From contig NZ_CAMCEC010000005.1 in NCBI RefSeq assembly GCF_945873775.1, positions 1 through 63,769 of the forward strand: 63,769 nucleotides of DNA, read 5' to 3'. The stretch comes from an uncultured Treponema sp. (GTDB lineage Bacteria; Spirochaetota; Spirochaetia; Treponematales; Treponemataceae). Below are positions 25,563 to 33,671 of this stretch, one piece after another (position 1 is the first letter of the stretch; every line of letters begins with the position of its first letter). The notes below the pieces were generated by a model, which was not told the origin of the DNA, made no database searches, and saw only the letters and a program-made list of their open reading frames with translations. The position numbers were made by a program, and so were the translations under genes.

Positions 25563-25591
25563 ATCTTACACTAACTAAAATGATATGTCAA
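25563..25591 (-). promoter_or_regulatory. feo operon promoter
   Basis: TTGACA (25586-25591), a 17-bp spacer and TAAGAT (25563-25568) on the minus strand form a strong sigma-70 promoter. Downstream, GGTTAGGG and GGTTAA-like words between 25530 and 25560 resemble halves of DtxR/TroR-family metal boxes but do not make a clean palindrome, so no operator is claimed. Confidence 0.65.
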
Positions 25592-25635
25592 TAAATTCTG
25601 AATTTCTAAAAATCAATTTGTCTTTTAGAATGGAA

Positions 25636-25673
25636 ATAAAAAAAACTTCCAGCTTCAAAAGAAACCGGAAGTC
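25636..25673 (-). terminator. Intrinsic terminator of the hemerythrin gene
   Basis: Minus-strand hairpin ACTTCC (25667-25672), a 16-nt loop, GGAAGT (25645-25650), then a T run (25636-25644). It lies 30 bp past the hemerythrin stop. Confidence 0.8.
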
Positions 25674-25702
25674 TTGCAAAGTTCAAATAAAAAATTTGCT
25701 TA

Positions 25703-26113
25703 TTAAATTTTTGGCTTTACAAATGCCGCCCAGACACGGTCAGCTTTTGCAATGTGATTCAAAATCCAGCCAACCATGTAAGAATAGAATCTTGCGCCGT
25801 CATCTTTGCGGTCAGAAGAAAGCTGCTTAATCTGATGGTTAACTTCATTTATAAAGTTGTCATGCGCAGTCTTGTGAATGTCAACTCCGGAATATCCGTA
25901 CTTGCGCATAAATTCCTCTTCATTTGAAAAATGGTAAACCGTGTAGTCTGTAAGTTTTTTTAGAACCTTCGCCATATTAAGACCATAAGCTTCATCAGTA
26001 CCAGTAGCCGCAGCGTAAAGTTCATTTGCAATCTGAATCAGTTTTTTGTGCTGATTGTCAATTTCAGGAATTCCCAAAAGATAAGAGTCGCTCCATTCAA
26101 TTTTTTCAACCAT
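25703..26113 (-). CDS. Bacteriohemerythrin
   Basis: A 136-residue single-domain hemerythrin with all expected di-iron ligands: His22, His61, Glu65, His80, His84, His120 and Asp125. Such proteins bind O2 reversibly and may detect or scavenge oxygen in anaerobes. The ATG at 26113 has AGG(T) 7 nt upstream; the 10-residue extension in the same frame is not needed. It starts 37 bp after lysA on the same strand and may be cotranscribed. Oxygen protection of an anaerobe is the likely job. Confidence 0.93.
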   Translation of the reverse strand: MVEKIEWSDSYLLGIPEIDNQHKKLIQIANELYAAATGTDEAYGLNMAKVLKKLTDYTVYHFSNEEEFMRKYGYSGVDIHKTAHDNFINEVNHQIKQLSSDRKDDGARFYSYMVGWILNHIAKADRVWAAFVKPKI

Positions 26114-26150
26114 CTTTTTACCTCCAATGGCAAATCTATTCAAGCTAAAA

Positions 26151-27419
26151 TCAGCTGAAGTTTTTCAGTCCTTCAAAATCCAATGTAGCAAAATAATCCT
26201 CGACTGTTTCGCGGCGGCGGATTTCTTTTACAGATCCATCTGAACGCAAAAGAAGTTCTCCGGCACGAAGCTTTCCGTTGTAGTTAAAGCCCATTGCTCT
26301 TCCGTGCGCGCCGGCATCGTGGATAATCAAAAGGTCTCCAGTTTCAATTTTTGGAAGATTTCTCTGAACTGCAAATTTATCGCAGTTTTCGCACAAGCTT
26401 CCAGAAACATCATAAATATAATCTTTAGGAGCGTTTTCTTTTCCGCTGACAGTAACTTCATGGTAAGCTCCGTACATTCCAGGGCGCATCAAGTCCGCCA
26501 TGCTTGCGTCAACTCCAATGTAGTTGCGGTAGATATTTTTTTCGTGAATCGCTTTTGTAACAAGCCAGCCGTAAGGTCCTGTAATAGGACGTCCGCATTC
26601 AAAGCAAAGCTTTAAAGGATCTAGTCCAGCCGGAACAATCATCTTATCGTAAAGAACTTTTGTTCTTTTTGCGACATAATCAAGGTCAACTTTTTTCTGT
26701 CCGCTCTTGTAAGGAATTCCAACTCCGCCGCCAAGATCCGCAAACTCAATATTAACGCCGCACTCTTTTTGAACCTCAAGAATAAGCTCAAAAACTATGC
26801 GCGCAGTGTCAACAAAGAAATCAGGGTTAAGCTCGTTGGAAGCAACCATCGTGTGAATTCCAAAATGCTTTACGCCTTCCGCCTTGCAAATTTTATAAGC
26901 CTGAATCATCTGCTCTTTTGTAAGACCGTACTTGGCTTCTTCCGGCTTTCCGATTATAGAATTTCCGCCTTCCTTTAAAGGTCCAGGATTATATCTAAAG
27001 CAGATTGTGTCTGGAAGCTTTCCGCCGAGAGCATTTTTCAAAAACTCAATATGAGTAATGTCATCGAGGTTTATAATTGCTCCAAGTTTCTGCGCATAAA
27101 CAAATTCCTGGGCGGGAGTGTCGTTGCTTGTAAACATTATTCTGCGCCCGGTTATTCCAGATTTTTCGCAAAGCATAAGTTCCGGCAAGCTAGAACAGTC
27201 TCCGCCGCAGCCTTCACTTTCAAGAACTTTTAGAATGTAAGGATTGGGAAGCGCCTTGACCGCAAAATATTCCGTAAACGAAGGAAAAATGCTGAATGCT
27301 TTATAAAAATATTTTACATTTTCGCGGATTGCTTTTTCATCATAAATATAGAAAGGAGTAGGAAATTTTTTTGCAAGCTCAACAAGCTGGCTATGGCTCA
27401 ACGGAAAATCTGAACTCAT
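26151..27419 (-). CDS. lysA: Diaminopimelate decarboxylase (fold type III PLP)
   Basis: A 422-residue enzyme for the last step of lysine synthesis, meso-DAP to lysine. The PLP lysine lies in EYFAVKALPNP, the phosphate-binding Gly-rich region is FADLGGGVGIPY, and the GSLCENCD / AGAHGRAMGFNYN segments correspond to the catalytic Cys and substrate-binding regions of the group IV decarboxylases. The ATG at 27419 has TGGAGG 6 nt upstream. The classical signature residues differ slightly from well studied LysA, so another amino-acid decarboxylase of the same group remains possible. A short palindrome lies in the promoter. Confidence 0.85.
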   Translation of the reverse strand: MSSDFPLSHSQLVELAKKFPTPFYIYDEKAIRENVKYFYKAFSIFPSFTEYFAVKALPNPYILKVLESEGCGGDCSSLPELMLCEKSGITGRRIMFTSNDTPAQEFVYAQKLGAIINLDDITHIEFLKNALGGKLPDTICFRYNPGPLKEGGNSIIGKPEEAKYGLTKEQMIQAYKICKAEGVKHFGIHTMVASNELNPDFFVDTARIVFELILEVQKECGVNIEFADLGGGVGIPYKSGQKKVDLDYVAKRTKVLYDKMIVPAGLDPLKLCFECGRPITGPYGWLVTKAIHEKNIYRNYIGVDASMADLMRPGMYGAYHEVTVSGKENAPKDYIYDVSGSLCENCDKFAVQRNLPKIETGDLLIIHDAGAHGRAMGFNYNGKLRAGELLLRSDGSVKEIRRRETVEDYFATLDFEGLKNFS

Positions 27420-27449
27420 AAAATGCCTCCAAAACAAGCTGGTAATTTT

Positions 27450-27464
27450 TGCAATAGTATTGCA
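27450..27464. promoter_or_regulatory. Palindrome upstream of lysA
   Basis: TGCAATA-G-TATTGCA is a perfect 7+1+7 palindrome 31 bp before the lysA ATG and overlaps an AT-rich stretch that could serve as the -10 region. Its size fits a dimeric regulator site; the regulator is unknown. Confidence 0.45.
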
Positions 27465-27561
27465 CTTTTTTGGAGGGAAGACAAGCCACCTTTTTTTTCA
27501 GCTTAGCGAATTGATGCGACTTTTCTTGCCGCATATTAAATTTTCACATTCTTCAAGAGAA

Positions 27562-29682
27562 TTATTTTGCAAGGATTTCGGATAAAAGTGCAAGCAACGC
27601 CTTTATGTCAAATGGCTTGGAAACAAAATAATCCATTCCAGATTTCAATGCCTGCTCCTTGTCTTCTTCAAAAGCATTCGCCGTCATCGCAACAATTGGA
27701 ATAGAAGACTTGGACTTGCTTTTCATCTCGCGGATTTTCATAGAAGCCTCGTATCCATTCATGACAGGCATCATCACATCCATAAGAATAACTTTGTAAT
27801 ATCCGTCCGGGCAAGCAGAAAGCATATCCAGCGCGATTTTTCCGTTTTCAGCCTCGTCAATAACAAAGCCTGCGCCCTTTAAAAGTTCCCTTGCAATGTC
27901 GCGGTTAAGGCTGTTGTCTTCCACCAAAAGAATTCTAGTTCCTTTCAAGTCCACTGATTTTTCCGGGGAATCAGAAATTTCTTTTTTGCCAGATTCTGTT
28001 TCAGGAGCATTTTCAAAGTCAAAACATATAAGAAATTCTGTTCCAACATCTTTTTTGCTTTTTAGAAAAATCGAACCGTCCATTTTTTCAACAAGATTTT
28101 TTGAAATTGAAAGTCCAAGCCCTGTTCCCTGAACATGAAAGTTTTCAATATTTTCGTCCCGCTCAAACGGATTAAAAACTTTTTTCTGAAACTCTTCCGA
28201 CATTCCAATTCCGTTGTCCTTGATTCTGAATTGATACGAAGAATATCCATCCGAAACAGAAGGAGTTTCCGCGGCGGTGAATTTTATTGAGCCGTTTTCT
28301 CCAGTGTATTTTACAGAGTTTCCGAGGATGTTTATAAGAATCTGCTTGAGCCTGAGCTTGTCGCAAAAAACTTTACGGCTAAGATTTCCATGGCGCAAAA
28401 CTGAATAATTAAGTTTTTTAGATTGAAGTTGCGGCTGAATAACGCTGTCAACTTCCGCAAGAATATCTTCAATTGTATTCGATGTGAGCTTTATTTTTAT
28501 TTTTCCGCTTTCAATTCGGGACATATCAAGCACATCATTTATAAGGCAAAGCAAATAGCTTGAACTTGTCTTTATGCGCGCAAGATCCGACTTTATAAGT
28601 TCCGGGTTTCCAATGTGCTTTTCCGCAAGCGAAGTGTAGCCGATAATTGCGTTCATAGGAGTTCTAATGTCGTGGCTCATGTTGGAAAGGAATCGCGACT
28701 TTGCGTGGCTTGCAAGTTCCGCCATGGACAACGCTTCCTGCAATGCTTTCCGCTGTTTCATCTCATGTTCGGTTTCCGTGTCAACATTCATAAAGCCCAT
28801 AAGAACATTTCCTGTTTCGCGGATATTTCCAATTCTAACAACAGTAAGCTTCATGTAGGAAATTTTGTTGTTTATATACGAGCGGAAATTTACGTAATAA
28901 CTTTCACGCTTGGAAAGCTGCTTTAAAATATTTTCACGGGAAAAAGCACGTTTGATCATGTCGCGGTCATCTTCATAAACTGAAACGCTGGCGTAAAAAT
29001 CAAGCACATCGTCATAAGGAAGACCTTCCAAAGATTCATTGTAAAAAGAACTTACTCTGTCGTTGATTCTTACAATGCGGATTATTCCAGACATTACATT
29101 TATCATAAAAACATTGCTGTATTCAATTGTAAGAGCGTTGATAATTTCCAGCTGATAAAGTTTTTCTTCTTTTTGCCTGTAGCCGCTTGTAATATTTTTT
29201 ACAACAGCAAGTCCCATTATGTCGCCAGTGTTTTCGTCCTTTGTAAGAATTATTGTTGTGCGTGTCCAAAAAGATTCGCCGTTGTAAGTAGACCTGCTTG
29301 AGTCAAACTGAATTTCATATTTTTCCATTATAAACGAATCCAAGAGACAGTAAACGTTCATCTTCTCAAGGAATCGTTTTTTTTCTTCATCCGACAAATC
29401 CCAGCAAAGCGCGTCAATAAAATCAGTGTAAGAACAGTTTTCAGGAAGCCCCATCGCAGGCTTAAGCTGAATAATCCGGTCGCTCATTCTCTGCACAGGA
29501 TTTCCTACAATCAAGTCTTTTGAAAGATTGAATTCATAGAGAATCATTGCGTCGGCAGCGATTGCCTTTTTGTACTGATTTGTTTTTATATCGCCGCTAT
29601 CCAAAATGTAGCCGCTAACACTTTTTTTTATCTGGGAAAACTCATGTTCCTTGTCGTCTGAAAAAATAGAAATATTTTGCAT
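27562..29682 (-). CDS. Hybrid sensor histidine kinase with receiver domain
   Basis: A 706-residue signalling protein. Two or three PAS-like segments occupy residues 1-310. A HisKA domain has phospho-acceptor His in FLSNMSHDIRTPMNAIIGY, followed by a HATPase domain (N box ILINILGNSVKYT, G boxes DNGIGMSEEF and GTGLGLSISKNL). A C-terminal receiver (ILLVEDNSLNRD, VILMDVMMPVMNG with the phospho-acceptor Asp, and VSKPF) completes it. There is no N-terminal membrane helix, so it is cytoplasmic. No response-regulator gene is adjacent. The start at 29682 is only moderately certain because AGGA lies rather far upstream. Confidence 0.9.
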   Translation of the reverse strand: MQNISIFSDDKEHEFSQIKKSVSGYILDSGDIKTNQYKKAIAADAMILYEFNLSKDLIVGNPVQRMSDRIIQLKPAMGLPENCSYTDFIDALCWDLSDEEKKRFLEKMNVYCLLDSFIMEKYEIQFDSSRSTYNGESFWTRTTIILTKDENTGDIMGLAVVKNITSGYRQKEEKLYQLEIINALTIEYSNVFMINVMSGIIRIVRINDRVSSFYNESLEGLPYDDVLDFYASVSVYEDDRDMIKRAFSRENILKQLSKRESYYVNFRSYINNKISYMKLTVVRIGNIRETGNVLMGFMNVDTETEHEMKQRKALQEALSMAELASHAKSRFLSNMSHDIRTPMNAIIGYTSLAEKHIGNPELIKSDLARIKTSSSYLLCLINDVLDMSRIESGKIKIKLTSNTIEDILAEVDSVIQPQLQSKKLNYSVLRHGNLSRKVFCDKLRLKQILINILGNSVKYTGENGSIKFTAAETPSVSDGYSSYQFRIKDNGIGMSEEFQKKVFNPFERDENIENFHVQGTGLGLSISKNLVEKMDGSIFLKSKKDVGTEFLICFDFENAPETESGKKEISDSPEKSVDLKGTRILLVEDNSLNRDIARELLKGAGFVIDEAENGKIALDMLSACPDGYYKVILMDVMMPVMNGYEASMKIREMKSKSKSSIPIVAMTANAFEEDKEQALKSGMDYFVSKPFDIKALLALLSEILAK

Positions 29683-29743
29683 TTTCTTAATTGTAATCCT
29701 AAATGAAAGAAAACACAAATAAAAACAAAAGCCAGAAATGAGT

Positions 29744-29794
29744 AAAAAAAATAAGCCGCCTGCAAAAAACTTTTCAGCTTAATGCAAACGGCTT
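29744..29794 (-). terminator. Intrinsic terminator of leuB
   Basis: Minus-strand stem with AAGCCG (29789-29794) pairing to CGGCTT (29753-29758), extended by TTTGCA/TGCAGG with U-G pairs, followed by a T run (29744-29752). Confidence 0.7.
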
Positions 29795-29818
29795 TAAATT
29801 TTTTCAGCAAAAGTAAAG

Positions 29819-30904
29819 CTAGATGCGCTCTACAACAAGCTGGCCCATTTCCTTTGTGCCGACAAGTTTTCCAGAAGACTTAAGCTCTTCAAGGTGGCTT
29901 CCGGCAATGTCGCCTGTTCTGTAGCCTTCATCAAGAACTGAATTAACAGCGTCTTCAATAACTTTTGCTTCTTTTTCAAGTCCAAAGCTATAGCGCAAAA
30001 GCATCGCGGCAGAAAGAATTGTCGCAAGAGGATTTGCAAGATTTTTTCCGGCAATGTCTGGAGCAGAACCGTGAATCGGCTCGTAAAGTCCAGGACCTCC
30101 GTCGCCCAATGAAGCTGAAGCCAGCATTCCGATTGAGCCTGTAATCTGGCTTGCTTCGTCAGAAAGAATGTCGCCGAACATATTGCTTGTTGCAATTACA
30201 TCGAACTGACGCGGGTTGCGGACAAGCTGCATAGAAGCATTGTCAATATAAAGGTAAGAAAGCGCAACATCAGGATAGTCGCCTTTTACAGATTCTGTAA
30301 CTTTTCTCCAGAGCTGGCTTGAATTCAAGATGTTCGCCTTGTCAACTACGCAAAGACGCTTCTGGCGTTTCTGTGCGAATTCAAATCCCATGCGGACAAT
30401 GCGCTCAATTTCACTCCAAGTATACTTTTCTGTGTCCCAGGCAGATTTTCCGTCAGCGGCAGTTCCTCTGTCCCCAAAGTAAATTCCGGAAATCAGCTCG
30501 CGGACAATGAGAATGTTAAGTCCATCGCCGACAATTTCATCTTTTAAAGGACAAGCATCTTTAAGCTGCTTCCACATTACAGCCGGACGAAGATTTGCAA
30601 AAACTTTCATTCCTCCGCGAAGACCAAGCAATGCTTTTTCAGGACGAAGTTCAGACGGAAGGTTGTCCCACTTTGGACCGCCCACAGCGCCAAGAAGAAC
30701 AGCATCGCTTTTAAGGCACTTGTCAAGTTCTTCCTGTGGCAATGGCTTTCCGAACTTATCGATTGCGCATCCGCCGGCAGTAACAGTTTCATAATTAAAT
30801 TTATGACCGAATTTTGAAGCAACTGTGTTCAAGACATTTACAGCTTCGGCAACAACATCAGGACCAATTCCATCTCCAGGAATCAAAGCAATATTTTTTT
30901 CCAT
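29819..30904 (-). CDS. leuB: 3-isopropylmalate dehydrogenase
   Basis: A 361-residue NAD-dependent enzyme, used for leucine synthesis and, with citramalate-derived substrate, for 2-oxobutyrate synthesis. Characteristic segments are IALIPGDGIGPDV, LLGAVGGPKWDNLP, the Arg-rich substrate loop LLGLRGGMKVFANLRP and the catalytic segment VDKANILNSSQLWRK. The ATG at 30904 is chosen for GGAG upstream. It follows the CimA-type gene by 97 bp, containing two inverted repeats (30934-30952 and 30959-30975). The pair points to isoleucine/leucine synthesis. Confidence 0.96.
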   Translation of the reverse strand: MEKNIALIPGDGIGPDVVAEAVNVLNTVASKFGHKFNYETVTAGGCAIDKFGKPLPQEELDKCLKSDAVLLGAVGGPKWDNLPSELRPEKALLGLRGGMKVFANLRPAVMWKQLKDACPLKDEIVGDGLNILIVRELISGIYFGDRGTAADGKSAWDTEKYTWSEIERIVRMGFEFAQKRQKRLCVVDKANILNSSQLWRKVTESVKGDYPDVALSYLYIDNASMQLVRNPRQFDVIATSNMFGDILSDEASQITGSIGMLASASLGDGGPGLYEPIHGSAPDIAGKNLANPLATILSAAMLLRYSFGLEKEAKVIEDAVNSVLDEGYRTGDIAGSHLEELKSSGKLVGTKEMGQLVVERI

Positions 30905-31001
30905 AATCAAACTCCTATAAAAAGTCAACGAAAACTTTACTAATACTAAAGTTTATAAAGTATTTATAAAATACTCCAAAGCAACATTTATGTAAAGGAC
31001 A

Positions 31002-32600
31002 TTAAATGAATTTGTGATATTTTTTTTCAATATCCTTAATCAGTTTGTATTCAAAAGAATCAACCAAGGCAAGCCAGGAAGCTTCAATAACATCGCAGCT
31101 CACACCGATTGTCGTCCAGCTGTCAGTTCCGTCTGTAGATTCAATCAGAACACGGACACTTGCGGCTGTGGCTGATTTTCCGTCAAGAACGCGGACTTTA
31201 TAGTCTGTAAGGTGAATATCCTGCACGCTCGGATAAAAAGATTTGAGCGCAGTGCGCAACGCAAAGTCAAGAGCGTTAACAGGACCGTTTCCTTCGCCGG
31301 CGGCAATTTCTTCATGACCGTCAACTTCAATTTTAAGCTGGGCAAAAGAATAAAGTCCTTCTTCAATAAGCGGAGACTCATCGGAAGTTTTATAGTAACG
31401 CAATTTAAAGAACGGCTGGTATTTTCCAATCGACTTGCGGACTAAAAGCTCAAAGCTTCCGTCTGCGCCTTCAAACTGGTAGCCCTGATGCTCAAGTTCT
31501 TTTACCTTCGCCATGATTTCTGAAACAACCGGACTTGACTTTGTAATTGACGGATCAAACTTTCTGATTTTTTCAATAACCATGCTTCTTCCAGCAACTT
31601 CGCTCATAAGGAACACGCGGGAATTTCCAACTGACTCAGGCTCGATGTGCTCATAAGCAAACGGATTTTTTAGAACCGCATCGATGTGCATTCCGGCTTT
31701 GTGCGCAAAAGCATTCTGGCCGACATAAGGAAGCCCCGGGTCAAGCGTAATGTTTGTAATTTCCGCAACGCGCTTGCATATTGGAGTGAGCTGTTTTATG
31801 TTTTCTTCTGGAATACACTTGCAGTTCATCTTAAGCTGAAGATTTGAAATTATTGTAGAAAGATTTGCGTTTCCTGTGCGCTCGCCGAATCCAAGAAGAA
31901 CACCCTGAACATGAGTTGCGCCGGCTTCAACTGCGACAAGAGAATTTGCAACGGCAAGCCCAGAATCATTGTGCGTGTGAATTCCAATCACCGCGCCCGC
32001 CCCGAATTTTTCAACAGCGGCACGGACACCTTCGCGGCACTCTTCAATCATTGCGCCGCCTTTTGTCTCGCAAAGTGAAAGGACGCTCGCCCCACCCTCA
32101 ATCGCAGCACCCAAAGCCTTTAAAGCGTAATCTTTGTTCGCCTTGAATCCTGTAAAAAAATGCTCGGCATCAAAAATAACATTGCGGCCACGCTGCTTTA
32201 AATATGCGCAAGTATCCCTTATCATTTCAAGATTTTCTTCAAGGGAAGCATGAAGAATTTCCGTAGCCTGAAAATCCCAAGTCTTTCCGAAGATAACGAC
32301 AGTTTCCGTTTCCGCAGAAAGAAGGCTTTGCAAGTTAGCGTCTTCCGCGCATGAAGAGTCTTTCCTTCTTGTTGAGCCGAACGCAACAATCTGAGAATTT
32401 TTCAGTTTAAGGCTTTTTGCACGCTGAAAGAATTCCATGTCCTTGGGATTCGAGCCAGGGTTTCCGGCTTCAATATATTTTATGCCCAAGTCGTCCAAAG
32501 CCTGCACAATATGAATTTTATCCTGAACAGAATAGCTTATTCCTTCTCCCTGCGAACCGTCGCGCAAAGTAGAATCAAGTATCTCAATCTTTCTTTCCAT
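31002..32600 (-). CDS. cimA: (R)-citramalate synthase
   Basis: A 532-residue HMGL-like enzyme that condenses acetyl-CoA with pyruvate to make citramalate, the threonine-independent route to isoleucine. The N-terminal barrel shows EILDSTLRDGSQGEGIS, AEHFFTGFKANKDYA and the metal site GIHTHNDSGLAVANS. The C-terminal LeuA-type dimerisation/allosteric domain (about 370-525) and the 530-residue length are typical of CimA-type proteins. There is no Shine-Dalgarno; TATATT ends 7 nt before the ATG. LeuB lies downstream on the same strand. Confidence 0.93.
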   Translation of the reverse strand: MERKIEILDSTLRDGSQGEGISYSVQDKIHIVQALDDLGIKYIEAGNPGSNPKDMEFFQRAKSLKLKNSQIVAFGSTRRKDSSCAEDANLQSLLSAETETVVIFGKTWDFQATEILHASLEENLEMIRDTCAYLKQRGRNVIFDAEHFFTGFKANKDYALKALGAAIEGGASVLSLCETKGGAMIEECREGVRAAVEKFGAGAVIGIHTHNDSGLAVANSLVAVEAGATHVQGVLLGFGERTGNANLSTIISNLQLKMNCKCIPEENIKQLTPICKRVAEITNITLDPGLPYVGQNAFAHKAGMHIDAVLKNPFAYEHIEPESVGNSRVFLMSEVAGRSMVIEKIRKFDPSITKSSPVVSEIMAKVKELEHQGYQFEGADGSFELLVRKSIGKYQPFFKLRYYKTSDESPLIEEGLYSFAQLKIEVDGHEEIAAGEGNGPVNALDFALRTALKSFYPSVQDIHLTDYKVRVLDGKSATAASVRVLIESTDGTDSWTTIGVSCDVIEASWLALVDSFEYKLIKDIEKKYHKFI

Positions 32601-32613
32601 AGCGGAAAATATA
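32601..32613 (-). promoter_or_regulatory. Leaderless-type -10 of cimA
   Basis: TATATT (32608-32613) lies 7 nt before the cimA ATG, with the spacer TTCCGCT. The start region TCCGCTATGGAAA is identical to that of the DMT gene at 13993. No Shine-Dalgarno is present. Confidence 0.6.
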
Positions 32614-32639
32614 TCAGAAATAATTTTTTTTTAATAGCG

Positions 32640-32870
32640 TGATTCAGGAATATTTAATTTTCCTCTGGAATTCTTTAAAAGCTTCAAGAATATTGTATTT
32701 TCCAGATGGAATTCGTCAAAAAACTCAAGAATATGGAATTTTCCTGAAGAATATGCATAAAAAGTCTGGAATATCTTGTATTCTTCAATATTTATGCAAA
32801 TTCTTCAAGAATATACAATATTCCAGAAGAATATCATTTATTCCTGTATATTTATGCATATTTTAACAGA
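32640..32870. repeat. AT-rich GAATAT repeat block
   Basis: Within the 339-bp gap between cimA and thrH, (A/G)GAATAT recurs about ten times, with TTCC and ATTTATGCA words between. Several copies are mutually inverted: GGAATATCTTGTATTCTT pairs imperfectly with AAGAATATACAATATTCC. An open frame of 75 codons crosses it (32639-32866), but its low-complexity Tyr/Phe/Ile/Leu composition tracks the repeat and is not taken as a gene. The rest, 32871-32939, contains the thrH 5' region. Confidence 0.6.
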
Positions 32871-32939
32871 AAATCGGCTTAAAATTGCACAATGGTTCAG
32901 ATTCTGATAAACTAAGGCAAATTTTATTCGGAGAAAAAT

Positions 32940-33545
32940 ATGTACATTACATGCTTAGATTTAGAGGGCGTTCTTGTTCCTGAAATTTGGATTGCATTTG
33001 CAAAGGCTTCTGGAATCCCAGAGCTTACACGCACAACACGCGACGAGCCGGACTACAACAAGCTCATGAACTGGAGAATCGGAATTCTTAAGGAACACAA
33101 GCTTGGGCTCAAGGAAATTCAGGAAGTAATTGAAAAAATAGATCCGCTTCCTGGCGCAAAGGAATTCCTTGACGAGCTTAGATCAATCTGCCAGACAATA
33201 ATAATCAGCGACACATTCACGCAGTTCGCTTCTCCGCTGATGAAAAAACTCGGACAGCCTACAATTTTTTGCAACTCGCTTGAAGTTTCTGATTCCGGGG
33301 AAATCACGGGATTTAAAATGCGCATCGAAAATTCCAAGCTGACAACAGTAAAAGCTCTTCAGTCAATTGGATACGATACAATCGCATCTGGAGACAGCTA
33401 CAACGACCTTGGAATGATAAAGGCAAGCAAAGCGGGATTTTTATTTAAAAGCACAGACAAAATAAAGTCGGAAAATCCAGAGCTTCCGGCGTTTGAAGAA
33501 TACAGCGAGCTTCTTGACGCAATAAAAGCCCAGCTGAAAAAATAA
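32940..33545 (+). CDS. thrH: ThrH-type phosphoserine phosphatase / homoserine phosphotransferase
   Basis: A 201-residue HAD-superfamily enzyme. The first catalytic motif is CLDLEGVLVPEIWIAFA, with Asp7 and Glu9 as in ThrH rather than the DxD of most HAD phosphatases. Motif II is IISDTFTQF and motif IV GDSYNDLGMI. ThrH removes phosphate from phosphoserine and can pass it to homoserine, linking serine and threonine metabolism. The ATG has GGAG 6 nt upstream. The gene is monocistronic: a strong terminator follows immediately. Confidence 0.92.
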   Translation: MYITCLDLEGVLVPEIWIAFAKASGIPELTRTTRDEPDYNKLMNWRIGILKEHKLGLKEIQEVIEKIDPLPGAKEFLDELRSICQTIIISDTFTQFASPLMKKLGQPTIFCNSLEVSDSGEITGFKMRIENSKLTTVKALQSIGYDTIASGDSYNDLGMIKASKAGFLFKSTDKIKSENPELPAFEEYSELLDAIKAQLKK

Positions 33546-33560
33546 TAATTTTTGCAAAAA

Positions 33561-33598
33561 AGCATACTCTGGATTTTTCCAAAGTATGCTTTTTTTTT
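33561..33598 (+). terminator. Strong intrinsic terminator after thrH
   Basis: AGCATACT (33561-33568) and AGTATGCT (33583-33590), with extra CTGG/CCAA pairing near the loop, are followed by eight T residues. A-rich sequence on the other side means it could also work for fhs on the opposite strand. Confidence 0.9.
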
Positions 33599-33671
33599 AT
33601 TTATGGTTTATCAAAACCTTAAAAACGGATGAGCCAAGGCCTTGAGTGCAATCGTGCCTTGACCAGACGTA

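Noticed and set aside
25530-25580. DtxR/TroR operator at the feo promoter
   Set aside because: GGTTAG-like half sites occur, but no convincing palindrome was found; only the promoter is reported.
32639-32866. 75-codon ORF between cimA and thrH
   Set aside because: Its composition follows the GAATAT repeats, there is no Shine-Dalgarno or domain.
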